Positions 14,580 to 23,101 of a stretch of DNA of 23,995 bases are shown here, one piece after another. The stretch comes from Methanoregula sp. UBA247. Lineage in GTDB: Archaea > Halobacteriota > Methanomicrobia > Methanomicrobiales > Methanospirillaceae. Position 1 is the stretch's first letter. Every line of letters begins with the position of its first letter. The position numbers and the translations under genes are program-made. The notes beneath the pieces were generated by a model, which did no database searches, was not told the origin of the DNA, and saw only the letters and a list, made by a program, of their open reading frames with translations. The DNA is taken from assembly GCA_002495055.1 (NCBI GenBank), contig DADR01000030.1:3348-27342 (forward strand), in the 5' to 3' direction.

Positions 14580-15656
14580 TCAGGCCGCCACAGCCATTGC
14601 TCTCACTGCCTCGAGGACCCGAAGCAGGTCATCTATATCAGGTAACTGGAACAGCCCCTCAAGCCCCCGAGGAGTGATGTCCGTGAATGGCGATTCGTAG
14701 AGTCGAGCGGGTTCAATGAACCCATACTCAGCAAGGTGGTCTACTATCAGGTTGATAAACTCAAGCTGGTTTGCGGTGAATGTTTTTCCTCCGATGAAAA
14801 CCGCGAGAGCGTCCTTCGCTGCGCCTCGGTCCATTCCTATGAGGGACCTCACGAACAGCCCCAACCCTTGGGCTTCGTCTGCCGCCCGGCGGATGTTATC
14901 TGGCCCTCCGATGCCGCTCTTGCCGAGCAACTGCTCTAGTTCAACGAGATCCGAGGCAGTCAGCGGGTTGTTCATCCGAAGTTTAGCGATAACGCTGTTG
15001 TCGAGATGCTGGTAGAGGAATGCTCGCGCTTTTGCGACAAACTTGGCTTGATCCGTACCCACAGAAAAGCCAGGCAATGTAATACTGGTCTCACTACCCA
15101 TCAGGTCCTCGAAATCTGTGAAGACAGGCTTGCGTTGGTGCTTGTCGATGAACTGCACTAATCCTCGCAGACGGCGGCGCATAACTTCAAGCATCGGAAC
15201 TGTGACGTCCTGCCACCACTCATCGCTCTGCACATCCTGAATGAGGGCCATCTGTTCGCGGACCATCGGGATGGCGTCCTTCTCCTCCAGCAATCCGGCA
15301 ATCTCCTTGATGCGGTTGCACAGGCGCATGAATCCGGGTTCATCACGCATAAGAGCGAGCTGCAGACTCAGAGCAAGCAGATCAAAGCGCTTTGCCTCCT
15401 CGTTCTCGGGATCGAGCTGCGTAGGAAGTCCTGCCACCTCATGAGAAAGCTCTGCGAGCGCTTCTCCCGCTAGCGCCACCCAAGCTTCGGGCTTCGAGTA
15501 TTTTTCGACAAGGCGCCGGTGCGGGCGGATGACAAAGTTGTCAACGTTCATCGCTGCCACTTCGCGCAGCAGCAAATCAGCGACGGATCGCCTCACTCCC
15601 TCGTATGTCTTCGGATCTCCGTATAGGACCGTCGACTCCCTGACCGCCGCCAGCAT
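14580..15656 (-). pseudogene. hsdR: HsdR C-terminal part, separated by a nonsense codon
   Basis: 358 aa if started at the ATG at 15656, but it is the direct in-frame continuation of the preceding open frame. Codons 15692 down to 15657 (LIAALDGRTTQD) join the two parts without a shift. The content (YEGVRRSVADLLLREVAAMN, NFVIRPHRRLVEKY, and a helical C-terminus) matches the EcoEI-type HsdR C-terminal region, which contacts the methylase core. The segment has no visible independent ribosome-binding site. It could only contribute if expressed as a separate polypeptide or by readthrough of the TAA at 15693-15695. Confidence 0.85.
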
Positions 15657-15692
15657 ATCCTGTGTAGTACGGCCATCCAGCGCAGCGATTAG

Positions 15693-17993
15693 TTACAGCC
15701 GTGCATTGAAGAGCCGTTTGCCCAGTGATTCTGCCACTGAGCCCTCAGTGGCCGGAATATTCTGGCTGAAGTAATTGAGGTTCTGGCAGTAGTCAAAGAG
15801 ATAGAAGAACTCCTTGTGTTCTCCCGGGCCGAACAGGTCCGGGCACAGCCTTGTACCTCGTCCGAGCATCTGCCAAAACTTGGTCTTTGATCGCACAAGT
15901 TTGAAGAAGACGAGGTTCACAACCTCCGGAATATCGATACCCGTGTCGAGCATGTCGACAGAGATCGCAATATGCGGTGACTTTTCCTTGATGGAGAAGT
16001 TATCGATCAGGGTTTGAGTGTACTCGATCTTGAAGGTGATAGCACGTGCGAATTCGCCCCGGTAATGTGGGTAGTTGACGTCAAATCGCTCAACGATGAA
16101 ATCGGCATGTTGCTGGTTCTTGGCGAAAATGATCGTCTTCCCAAGCCGGTCGCCACCTGCGACCCTGAGGCCGCGGGTCATTAGGTGTTCAAGTACCTTA
16201 TCTACGGTGTCCTTGTTGAAGAGCCATTGATTAACAGCCTGTGCCTCGACATGGTCAGGCACTGTGCCTTCGTCATCCCACTCCAACGCATCCCACTGGT
16301 CCTTATCCTCTTCCGGCAACTCGTCATAAGTGATGCCCCTTTGGGGAAATTTGAGATCCACCGAAACAGCCTGTGGTGGCACAAGGAACCCATCGCGTAC
16401 AGCCTCTTCCAGAGAGTAGGCATCGGTGGGCACACCGTTCTCAAGATCGAAGAGGCTGTAAGTGTTGCGATCTATCTCGTCTTTCGGGGTCGCCGTCAGT
16501 CCGACGAGCAGCGAGTCGAAGTAATCAAAAATCGTACGGTACTTTTGGAACACCGAGCGATGGGCCTCGTCAATAATCACGAGATCAAAGTGCCCGGGAC
16601 CGAAGCGTCGCTGGCCATCGGTTGTTTCATCAATCAGACCCATCATAGTGGGATACGTCGAAACGAAGATCCGACCTTCACCATCTTTTTCTGTGACCAG
16701 GTTCACGGGCGAGGCATCGGGCAGGTGGCGCTTGAAGGCGCCCACCGCTTGGTTTACGAGCGCAACGCGGTCGGCGAGGAAGAGCACACGCTTCGCCCAG
16801 TTGCACCGAATCAGGAGGTCGCATAGTGCGATCACCGTCCGTGTCTTGCCAGCACCGGTCGCCATCACGAGCAATGCCTTGCGGTCGTGGTCGCGTTCGA
16901 ATGCCTCGGCGATGCGACGGATGGCACGCCATTGATAGTAGCGTTCAACGATCACCGTGTTGATTGTCGCCTCTCCGAGCGATCGTTGCGTGTTGCGGCG
17001 CTGGATCAGCAGCCCCAGTTCCGACTTCTTGTAGAAGCCCTGAACCCGTCGCGGCGGGTAGCAGGTGTCGTTCCAGATCCAGTGCTCGTAGCCGTTCGAA
17101 TAGAAGATGATCGGTCGTTGACCGAACTGTCGCTCCAGACAATCGGCGTAAAGTTTGGCCTGTTGCTGCCCCACTCGTGCATCACGGCGTGTTCGTTTAG
17201 CTTCGACCAGGCCGAGGGGCTTCCCGTCATCACCCCAGAGCACGTAATCGACGAAGCCCTTCTCCTGACGGTTGGGCATGCCGCTGACCTCGAACTCTCG
17301 ATCGCATGACTTATCAAGCGGCCAGCCATTCTCCCTGAGCAGCAGGTCGATGAAATAATCGCGTGTCTCAGCCTCTGAATAGTCGTGCGTGTCAGGCTGC
17401 GCCGCTGCTGCCAGCTTCGCCGTTGCAATCTCGGCACGCAGGCGTTTCAGTTCTTCGTCGAGAGCGGTCTTGTCCGCCAACAAGGCCGAGAGGCTCTCAT
17501 CGCGCTCCCGCAGGCTCGCTTCCAGAACTTGCAGTTGCTCCGCCGTTTGTCTCGCCGCTGGGGTGGGTTGGGGAAGCGCTGCTGGATCGAAGGTGAGTCC
17601 GGGCGCCGGTCGCTCGGCTCGTGCGTAGGTGTGAGCAAGCCAGTAGGCGACATGGAATAGTTCGCGAACTGCCACGAGAGCGTCCGATTCCGGCACCGGG
17701 CGATCATTGTGCACAGCCCGGTTGCCGAGAGTGTTGATCACCCGCGTCTTGCTGAACACTGCCTCGCCTGCAGCCTGTTTGAAGCTCGGCTCGTGGATGA
17801 GTGCCGAGAGATTGTCCTGGTATGGGAGTCGCAGCGCCGCGTCATGCTTGTAGGCCCAGCTCACCGCGAGCTCCAGCGCACGGCGGGCATAGAAACAGGC
17901 TGTCCGCGGATCGGTGTAGATCGCTGCCTCGGCCTTCGCCGCTGCCTCGAACACGGTGACCCATTCGTGCTGGAGGAAGGCGAACTGGCTCAT
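15693..17993 (-). CDS. hsdR: Type I restriction endonuclease subunit R (nuclease and motor part; prematurely ended)
   Basis: 766 aa. The N-terminus is a DUF4145-like helical domain (about 10-125), followed by a coiled coil (about 145-195). The nuclease domain has D249 in GFVDYVLWGDDGKPLGLVEAK and the ExK pair E264/K266. The SF2 translocase has Walker A ATGAGKT (378-384), DEAH (475-478) and SAT-like motif III GLTATP (498-503). Motif VI occurs in the second RecA fold (MLGRGTR). The frame stops after GKRLFNARL at a TAA. The sequence beyond continues in frame for another 370 codons, giving 1137 aa if the TAA is read as a sense codon; EcoEI-type R subunits usually read Glu there. It lies 4 bp after the accessory gene, as the last gene of the hsd operon. 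Confidence 0.92.
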   Translation of the reverse strand: MSQFAFLQHEWVTVFEAAAKAEAAIYTDPRTACFYARRALELAVSWAYKHDAALRLPYQDNLSALIHEPSFKQAAGEAVFSKTRVINTLGNRAVHNDRPVPESDALVAVRELFHVAYWLAHTYARAERPAPGLTFDPAALPQPTPAARQTAEQLQVLEASLRERDESLSALLADKTALDEELKRLRAEIATAKLAAAAQPDTHDYSEAETRDYFIDLLLRENGWPLDKSCDREFEVSGMPNRQEKGFVDYVLWGDDGKPLGLVEAKRTRRDARVGQQQAKLYADCLERQFGQRPIIFYSNGYEHWIWNDTCYPPRRVQGFYKKSELGLLIQRRNTQRSLGEATINTVIVERYYQWRAIRRIAEAFERDHDRKALLVMATGAGKTRTVIALCDLLIRCNWAKRVLFLADRVALVNQAVGAFKRHLPDASPVNLVTEKDGEGRIFVSTYPTMMGLIDETTDGQRRFGPGHFDLVIIDEAHRSVFQKYRTIFDYFDSLLVGLTATPKDEIDRNTYSLFDLENGVPTDAYSLEEAVRDGFLVPPQAVSVDLKFPQRGITYDELPEEDKDQWDALEWDDEGTVPDHVEAQAVNQWLFNKDTVDKVLEHLMTRGLRVAGGDRLGKTIIFAKNQQHADFIVERFDVNYPHYRGEFARAITFKIEYTQTLIDNFSIKEKSPHIAISVDMLDTGIDIPEVVNLVFFKLVRSKTKFWQMLGRGTRLCPDLFGPGEHKEFFYLFDYCQNLNYFSQNIPATEGSVAESLGKRLFNARL

Positions 17994-17997
17994 CTCT

Positions 17998-18993
17998 TCA
18001 ACCTCTGAAAAATCCTAAGAATCCAGTGTGGATTTTGCATAAAAGCGCACTTAATTTATTATCCTTTTTAACCGGGTTTACAAGAGCCGATACGGGAGTG
18101 GCGGAAGGGATTGGTCCGGCATGCACTCCGCTACCCCCAAAGATCCCATCGGCATTGAGCCCATTGCATAAATACGGTGTGAAGCCGGTTAGTAGAATCG
18201 ACATCCCCACCATGTCTCGCATGTCGATTGGCCTCTTTGCATTTCCTGGCGTTCCTGCGTGCCGAATCCCAGGGTAGTCACATGTAAATCCATAGAGTGA
18301 TTGCAAGGATTCTTGTACATCATTGTGAGGCCAGCTCGGAATTTGTCTCGCAGATGTTGAGAGTGCCTTACGTTTGACTCCGGGGTTGGGACATCCCAGT
18401 GCTTCCAATAGGTTGACCTGCTTCTGGATACATGTCTTGATACGAACTTCAGAGCATTCGTAACGCAAATCGCGGATTGACTCTTCGTAGTCCTTCATTA
18501 ACTTATCCATATCGTTATCTTGAGCGGTGAGGATTCGAAGGTCTCGCACAAGACTCATGAAAACGCCGGGGAGGGTTGGGCAGAGAATACAAGGACGACG
18601 CAGATCGTAGCGGAGGCTGAATTTTTCGATGAACGTGTCGAGCAGGTTAAAGTAGTGGTTGCTCAGCTCATCGCCATAGAGTTCTTCGAGCGTCTCGTAC
18701 GTGGACTCAAGGAATCCGACAAGCTCCCGCTCACCCTCCAGATCATCGGCTCTTACATTCTCAAATACGTTGCGACTTTGTTGAGGATTGTCAATAATAT
18801 CAGCAAGAACCTGCACTGATGGTGTGTTTTTAAGCGCTCCTGGCCGTTTGGGATCACCTGCAAGAACGCGATACAGTTCGCAGAAGATGTCTTCGGGAAC
18901 GCCTTCCGCGTTCTCTCCTAGCGGTTCGTCAATCAATGGCAGCCAAATCTCACGCCACAACTCCGACCAAACATCGATAAACTCGCCATTCAT
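17998..18993 (-). CDS. Accessory protein with Abi_C-like C-terminus inside the hsd operon
   Basis: 331 aa, soluble. The N-terminal part is acidic and helical (ELWREIWLPLIDEPLGE, LVGFLESTYETLEELYGDEL). The C-terminal part contains ESLQSLYGFTCDYPGIRHAG (about 228-247) and then IDMRDMVGMSILLTGFTPYL, a pattern like the abortive-infection C-terminal (Abi_C) domain, with its YGxxxDYPGIRH signature and hydrophobic helix. The tail (about 280-331) is Gly/Pro-rich with a basic end. It sits between hsdS (2-bp gap) and hsdR (4-bp gap) on the same strand, so it is certainly co-transcribed. It is not a standard RM subunit. A role in defence or as a restriction modulator is inferred from position and the C-terminal resemblance. 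Confidence 0.75.
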   Translation of the reverse strand: MNGEFIDVWSELWREIWLPLIDEPLGENAEGVPEDIFCELYRVLAGDPKRPGALKNTPSVQVLADIIDNPQQSRNVFENVRADDLEGERELVGFLESTYETLEELYGDELSNHYFNLLDTFIEKFSLRYDLRRPCILCPTLPGVFMSLVRDLRILTAQDNDMDKLMKDYEESIRDLRYECSEVRIKTCIQKQVNLLEALGCPNPGVKRKALSTSARQIPSWPHNDVQESLQSLYGFTCDYPGIRHAGTPGNAKRPIDMRDMVGMSILLTGFTPYLCNGLNADGIFGGSGVHAGPIPSATPVSALVNPVKKDNKLSALLCKIHTGFLGFFRG

Positions 18994-18995
18994 AG

Positions 18996-20183
18996 TTATA
19001 ACTCACCTCGAAATGCTAGGTATTGGAGTGAGCGAAAGAGTGTTTCACATTTCATAAGCGACTTAAACCGCTCCTGGCGGACACTCTCCCACTGGGTTGA
19101 AAGACGCACAAACAGTCGTTGCTGCTCTATTGGTGGTTGAATAATCGGCATCAGCTTGACATCGCCCAGATTAATACCTCGCACGGCAACACCTTTTGTA
19201 TGCTTCGCCATCCATTGCTGAAAACCCGGCGTACGTAGACATTCCCGAACAAACACGGGATGAGTTCCCTTTAACGCTAAACGCGCTGTATCTTGTGTGA
19301 TATTCGCGCGATCGAGTTCGTTAGGAACGATTGCCAACCTACCAACATGACCACGGATCGACATTAGGAGATCCCCCGGCAGTAAAAGCGATCGTCGGTA
19401 GGCCTCTGAAATTGTTAATGAGGTTTTGCGGATTGCCCTGAGATCGATACCGCCTTCTCTCATATCGACTACGCGGACATACTTGATACCATCATCTTGA
19501 TTTGGGCCTGGCTTCAGGATGCCATAAGTGATTGGCCTTAAAGGATCAACGAGATCCACGATCTTTTGAACCGGATATCTCCTCGGATTCTTAATCGGGT
19601 CGCCGAACATGTCGAAGAAGGTGGACTTGGCGAGAATGTCGAGCTGGGCAAGAGCGGCACGGTGATTTGCACATAATGCATCCGCCTTATCAAGGATCTC
19701 TGCAATTCGCCGTTGCTCTGGGGGAGGTGGAAGGGGGATGGTGAGATTATCGAGATGTTCATTGCGCAGGTTGTTGATGTTCAAGCCCGCCGCAAGTGCC
19801 GATACCTTTTGACGGTACTCCTGAGTTCGGAAGAAGTGTGCAAAATACGACGGATTAACGTCAGGGTTGGGACGCAGGACCTTACAGAACGCTCCGAATC
19901 CTCCCTCATAATCATCGAGCGCCCTAGCAGCCTTTCCCACGACATCAAGACTTCCGCTCGACGCAGCGATCACAACATCATTACATCGGATCTTCTGCTT
20001 ATCAGCAATTCGAACAGCAGGCACAAATACCAAATCGTCGAAGATGAGTCCATCATCGGAGATATTGCCTGCTCGCAGCACCGGTAAGTAACCTAAACGT
20101 GGCGTTGTCGATGCATCCTCTTTCCCGTAGCTCACACCTCTGATCTGCTCAGCGAGTTCCGACACACGAGCCGATACTGTCAT
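18996..20183 (-). CDS. hsdS: Type I restriction specificity subunit S
   Basis: 395 aa with two target-recognition domains, about 1-150 and 200-345. They are separated by a conserved helical spacer (PPPPEQRRIAEILDKADALC then AQLDILAKSTFFDMFGDP) and followed by the second conserved helix (IQPPIEQQRLFVRLSTQWESV). These repeats position two methylase subunits on a bipartite DNA target. The half-site sequences cannot be deduced by eye. The ATG overlaps the hsdM stop (ATGA), so translation is coupled. The subunit appears complete. Confidence 0.95.
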   Translation of the reverse strand: MTVSARVSELAEQIRGVSYGKEDASTTPRLGYLPVLRAGNISDDGLIFDDLVFVPAVRIADKQKIRCNDVVIAASSGSLDVVGKAARALDDYEGGFGAFCKVLRPNPDVNPSYFAHFFRTQEYRQKVSALAAGLNINNLRNEHLDNLTIPLPPPPEQRRIAEILDKADALCANHRAALAQLDILAKSTFFDMFGDPIKNPRRYPVQKIVDLVDPLRPITYGILKPGPNQDDGIKYVRVVDMREGGIDLRAIRKTSLTISEAYRRSLLLPGDLLMSIRGHVGRLAIVPNELDRANITQDTARLALKGTHPVFVRECLRTPGFQQWMAKHTKGVAVRGINLGDVKLMPIIQPPIEQQRLFVRLSTQWESVRQERFKSLMKCETLFRSLQYLAFRGEL

Positions 20184-21733
20184 CCAAACATCATTTCCAG
20201 TTCCTTCATTCCCCGCTGGATCTCATCCTCTAATCTCCACAACTCGGAGAGGATCTCTTTAGGCGGACGGTGGTCAGTTGTCTCGTGCACTACTTCCTTA
20301 TAACGGTTGAACGAGAGATCATAGCCTTGGGCGGCGATATCAGCCTTGGGCACACAGAAACTCTGAGCTGTTCGCGGACGCTCACGCTCGGCACTGGTAC
20401 GTTGCGTCCAACGTGTGAGTACATCGGGAAAGTTGTTTTTCGAATGGTCGTCTTCAGTGAGTACCGTGTGGAGGGCCGGGCCGAGCTTGTCTTCTGGCAG
20501 TAGCGGCGAACGTCTGTCGTCGAGGCTCCAACCGTCGGCTTGGACGTCATAGAACCAGACAAAGTCCGTGCCACCGGAGTTGGTCTTGGTGAAGACAAGG
20601 ATAGCCGTCGAAACACCCGCATACGGCCTGAACACCCCGCTAGGGAGCTTTACCACGGCATGGAGCATCTGGTCCTCCACGAGGATTCGGCGCAGCTCCT
20701 TGTGCGCTGTGCTCGAGCCAAAGATCACGCCATCCGGTACAATCACCGCCGCACGCCCGCCGGGCTTCAGGAGGCGCAGGAAAAGCGCAAGGAAGAGCAG
20801 TTCAGTTTTCTTTGTCTTAACGATCTGGAGAAGATCCTTGGCGGTATTCTCATAATCGAGGCTGCCCGCGAAGGGCGGATTGGCGAGCACCAGCGTGTAC
20901 TTCTCTTCTTCTCCAGCATTGTCCTGGGATAGCGAATCGCGGTAGCGGATGTCTGGGCTCTCCACACCATGCAGCAACATATTCATACTGCCGATACGCA
21001 GCATCGTGTTGTCGAAATCGAAGCCGTGAAAAAGGTGATTGTGGAAATGCTCTCGCAGCGTTGCGTCGTGGAGCAGGTTCGGGTTGTGCTCACGCAGGTA
21101 TTCGCCAGCCGCGACCAGAAATCCCGCTGTTCCGCAGGCGGGGTCGCAGATGATGTCGTTCGGCTGTGGTGCCGTGAGTTCGACCATCAGCCGGATGATG
21201 TGACGTGGCGTGCGGAACTGCCCGTTCTGCCCGGCAGTAGCGATCTTTGCAAGCATGTACTCATAGATGTCGCCCTTTGTGTCGCGGTCCTCCATTGGCA
21301 CCTCATCGAGCATATCAACAACCTTGGCGAGCAGCGCCGGTGTCGGGATGGTGAAGCGGGCATCCTTCATGTGATGTGCGTAGGTGGAATCCCCATTGCC
21401 GAGCTGCCGGGCGAGATCTTCGCGCAGGAACGGGAAGATGTGCTCGCCGACCACCGTAAACATATCAGCCGGGGCGAAGTGCTTGAAACGGGACCAGCGG
21501 AAGTCCTCGTATGGTCGGCCTTTAGTATCATTACCTTGCGGGAAGATACGCCGCTCCATAGGTATATTAAGCCGGTTGGCCCTGTTCTCCTCAAGGGTAT
21601 GGAGATCGTCAAGACGGCGGATGAAAAGCAGGTAGGTGATCTGCTCGATCACCTCCATCGGATTCGAGATACCGCCGGACCAGAAGGAGTCCCAGATACG
21701 GTCGACCATGCCCTTGATTTCACCGGTGATCAT
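20180..21733 (-). CDS. hsdM: Type I DNA adenine methyltransferase subunit M
   Basis: 517 aa. An N-terminal helical bundle (GMVDRIWDSFWSGG, EVIEQITYLLFIRRLDDL) is followed by the Rossmann methylase fold. This has SAM-binding motif I DPACGTAGF (197-205) and the N6-adenine catalytic motif IV NPPF (285-288), preceded by LVLA. A C-terminal region ends in YDLSFNRYKEV and a final helix. The enzyme transfers a methyl group to adenine at sites chosen by HsdS. All key residues are present, so modification should be functional. It is the first gene of the operon, read from an ATG with GGAG about 12 bases upstream. Confidence 0.96.
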   Translation of the reverse strand: MITGEIKGMVDRIWDSFWSGGISNPMEVIEQITYLLFIRRLDDLHTLEENRANRLNIPMERRIFPQGNDTKGRPYEDFRWSRFKHFAPADMFTVVGEHIFPFLREDLARQLGNGDSTYAHHMKDARFTIPTPALLAKVVDMLDEVPMEDRDTKGDIYEYMLAKIATAGQNGQFRTPRHIIRLMVELTAPQPNDIICDPACGTAGFLVAAGEYLREHNPNLLHDATLREHFHNHLFHGFDFDNTMLRIGSMNMLLHGVESPDIRYRDSLSQDNAGEEEKYTLVLANPPFAGSLDYENTAKDLLQIVKTKKTELLFLALFLRLLKPGGRAAVIVPDGVIFGSSTAHKELRRILVEDQMLHAVVKLPSGVFRPYAGVSTAILVFTKTNSGGTDFVWFYDVQADGWSLDDRRSPLLPEDKLGPALHTVLTEDDHSKNNFPDVLTRWTQRTSAERERPRTAQSFCVPKADIAAQGYDLSFNRYKEVVHETTDHRPPKEILSELWRLEDEIQRGMKELEMMFG

Positions 21734-21780
21734 GCAGGTGACTCTCCCGAATGCGAATACTGACTATTAATTTGTATTTC

Positions 21781-21791
21781 CATAATTAAAG
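21781..21791 (-). promoter_or_regulatory. Candidate TATA box of the hsd operon
   Basis: CTTTAATTATG on the minus strand lies about 50 bp upstream of the hsdM ATG. Transcription would begin around 21755, with a leader of about 22 nt containing GGAG. Confidence 0.4.
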
Positions 21792-21812
21792 CACGTTATA
21801 CTACCTGCTTTA
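21787..21812. promoter_or_regulatory. Inverted repeat next to the hsd promoter
   Basis: TAAAGCA and TGCTTTA are perfect 7-bp arms separated by 12 bp, overlapping and just upstream of the candidate hsd TATA box. The geometry would suit a dimeric regulator. No controller (C) protein gene is seen nearby. Confidence 0.4.
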
Positions 21813-21996
21813 TCATCGCAAGGCAGCTCGCCGCCTCAGTTCGAGACATTGAGCCGCGAATTGGCAAAGATAAGTTATATCGGCAGATCGTTCGTGGCCT
21901 CCTCCTTAATGTATTTTTATTGACTGGTCAGATGAAAGATATTGCCACAATAAAATTATTGATGAATTTGAGAGCCATTCCCCTTCCCACTTGACC

Positions 21997-22013
21997 GTGC
22001 TAACCATTAGCAC
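21997..22013. promoter_or_regulatory. Perfect palindrome upstream of the aromatic operon
   Basis: GTGCTAA-CCA-TTAGCAC has 7-bp perfect arms and a 3-bp spacer. It lies just upstream of the TATA-like box TTAAATA (22020-22026). The position suits a transcription factor controlling the aldolase/dehydroquinate synthase operon. Confidence 0.55.
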
Positions 22014-22019
22014 ACACCC

Positions 22020-22026
22020 TTAAATA
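22020..22026 (+). promoter_or_regulatory. TATA-like box for the aromatic operon leader
   Basis: TTAAATA preceded by CCC. A start about 25 bp downstream would fall at the ATG at 22051, so a leader ORF could be leaderless. The first aldolase ATG is about 257 nt further on. Confidence 0.45.
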
Positions 22027-22050
22027 CCATCACTCCCATACAAAATAACC

Positions 22051-22116
22051 ATGCAGGACGAGTGCCACCGCATTCATGAGGGTTTTTTTGCCCGTGAATG
22101 TCTTTATCTCCACTAG
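22051..22116 (+). CDS. Possible 21-codon leader ORF of the aromatic operon
   Basis: It encodes MQDECHRIHEGFFARECLYL followed by H and TAG, including two Phe and one Tyr codon. Support comes only from its position at the predicted transcription start. It could be chance. Confidence 0.3.
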   Translation: MQDECHRIHEGFFARECLYLH

Positions 22117-22307
22117 CCAGTCGCCCGCCCGTTGCATAATCCAAAGCGTTTCTGAAGTTGTTGCGAATGCCGGTACGTTCGCGTATGGCTTCTTTGGCTA
22201 TTTTTTTAGCTTTTATTACCGGTATTATTTCTGGTATTGAGTAACCCCTCTGGTTTTGCACAAAAATTCGTGTGTGAATGCGGAGGGATGTTGTTGGAGT
22301 TTTTACT

Positions 22308-23099
22308 ATGAGAGGAAAAGAAATTCGTCTGGAAAGAATCATGAACCGTAATACGAAGAAAACCGTCATCATACCGATGGATCACGGCGTGACCAACGGG
22401 CCCATACCAGGCCTCATCGATCTCGGCCAGGCTGTGAACCTGGTGGCAGAAGGCGGGGCGAACGCAGTGATCGGCCATGTGGGCCTTGCACTACACGGCC
22501 ATCGGCAGGGCGGCAGGGACGTGGGGCTGATTCTGCACCTGTCCGCAAGCACAATGCTCGCACCGGACCCGAACGAGAAGGTGCTCGTCAATTCCGTGAC
22601 AAACGCCCTGAAAATGGGCGCCGATGCGGTATCGATGCATGTCAACATCGGGGCCGAATCCGAAGCCAAGATGCTCGCTGATCTTGGTGCTGTTTCCGTG
22701 GAATGCATGGAATGGGGCATGCCGCTCCTCGCCATGATGTACCCGCGAGGGAAGAACATCACTACTTCAAATGATCTCGAGCAGGTAAAACTGGCGGCAC
22801 GGGTCGCAGCAGAGCTCGGCGCTGATATTGTGAAGACGGTGTATACCGGTGACCCGGAGAGCTTCCGTGAGGTCACCCGGGGCTGTCCGGTACCGGTCGT
22901 GGTGGCCGGAGGTTCAAAGACCGATGACCGCACAACACTGGAACTGATAGAAGGCGCGATGGCCGGGGGAGCGGCAGGCATCTCCATCGGCCGTAACGCA
23001 TTCCAGCACAAGCACCCGGCACAGTTCGTACGGGCAGCGGCATGCATCGTACATGCGAACAAGAGTGTGGAAGAAGCACTGGAGATACTGAGGGGATAA
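22308..23099 (+). CDS. DhnA-type class I aldolase: ADTH synthase or paralogue (copy 1)
   Basis: 263 aa. Signature features of the MJ0400/DhnA family are present: PMDHG (D25, H26), MMYPRGK (Y145) and the Schiff-base Lys K176 in GADIVKTVYTGD, plus the phosphate-binding end GGSK and GISIGRN. In archaea this enzyme makes 2-amino-3,7-dideoxy-D-threo-hept-6-ulosonate from 6-deoxy-5-ketofructose 1-phosphate and aspartate semialdehyde, the first step of the alternative route to dehydroquinate. Some relatives are fructose-bisphosphate aldolases, so the activity of each copy is not certain. I chose the ATG at 22308 because GGAG lies ten bases upstream. A second paralogue follows after 2 bp. Confidence 0.9.
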   Translation: MRGKEIRLERIMNRNTKKTVIIPMDHGVTNGPIPGLIDLGQAVNLVAEGGANAVIGHVGLALHGHRQGGRDVGLILHLSASTMLAPDPNEKVLVNSVTNALKMGADAVSMHVNIGAESEAKMLADLGAVSVECMEWGMPLLAMMYPRGKNITTSNDLEQVKLAARVAAELGADIVKTVYTGDPESFREVTRGCPVPVVVAGGSKTDDRTTLELIEGAMAGGAAGISIGRNAFQHKHPAQFVRAAACIVHANKSVEEALEILRG

Positions 23100-23101
23100 T
23101 T

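Larger units (their letters stand above)
21734..22307. other. Divergent intergenic region between the hsd and aromatic operons
   Basis: It holds the candidate hsd promoter, an open but start-less frame (about 21757-21994), a perfect palindrome (21997-22013), a TATA-like box (22020-22026), a possible leader ORF (22051-22116) and a T-rich tract (22199-22215). No complete gene longer than that was supported. Confidence 0.6.

Noticed and set aside
20969..21763. 264-codon open frame antisense to hsdM
   Set aside because: The hsdM frame contains all methylase motifs. The antisense translation has no family character and is a shadow.
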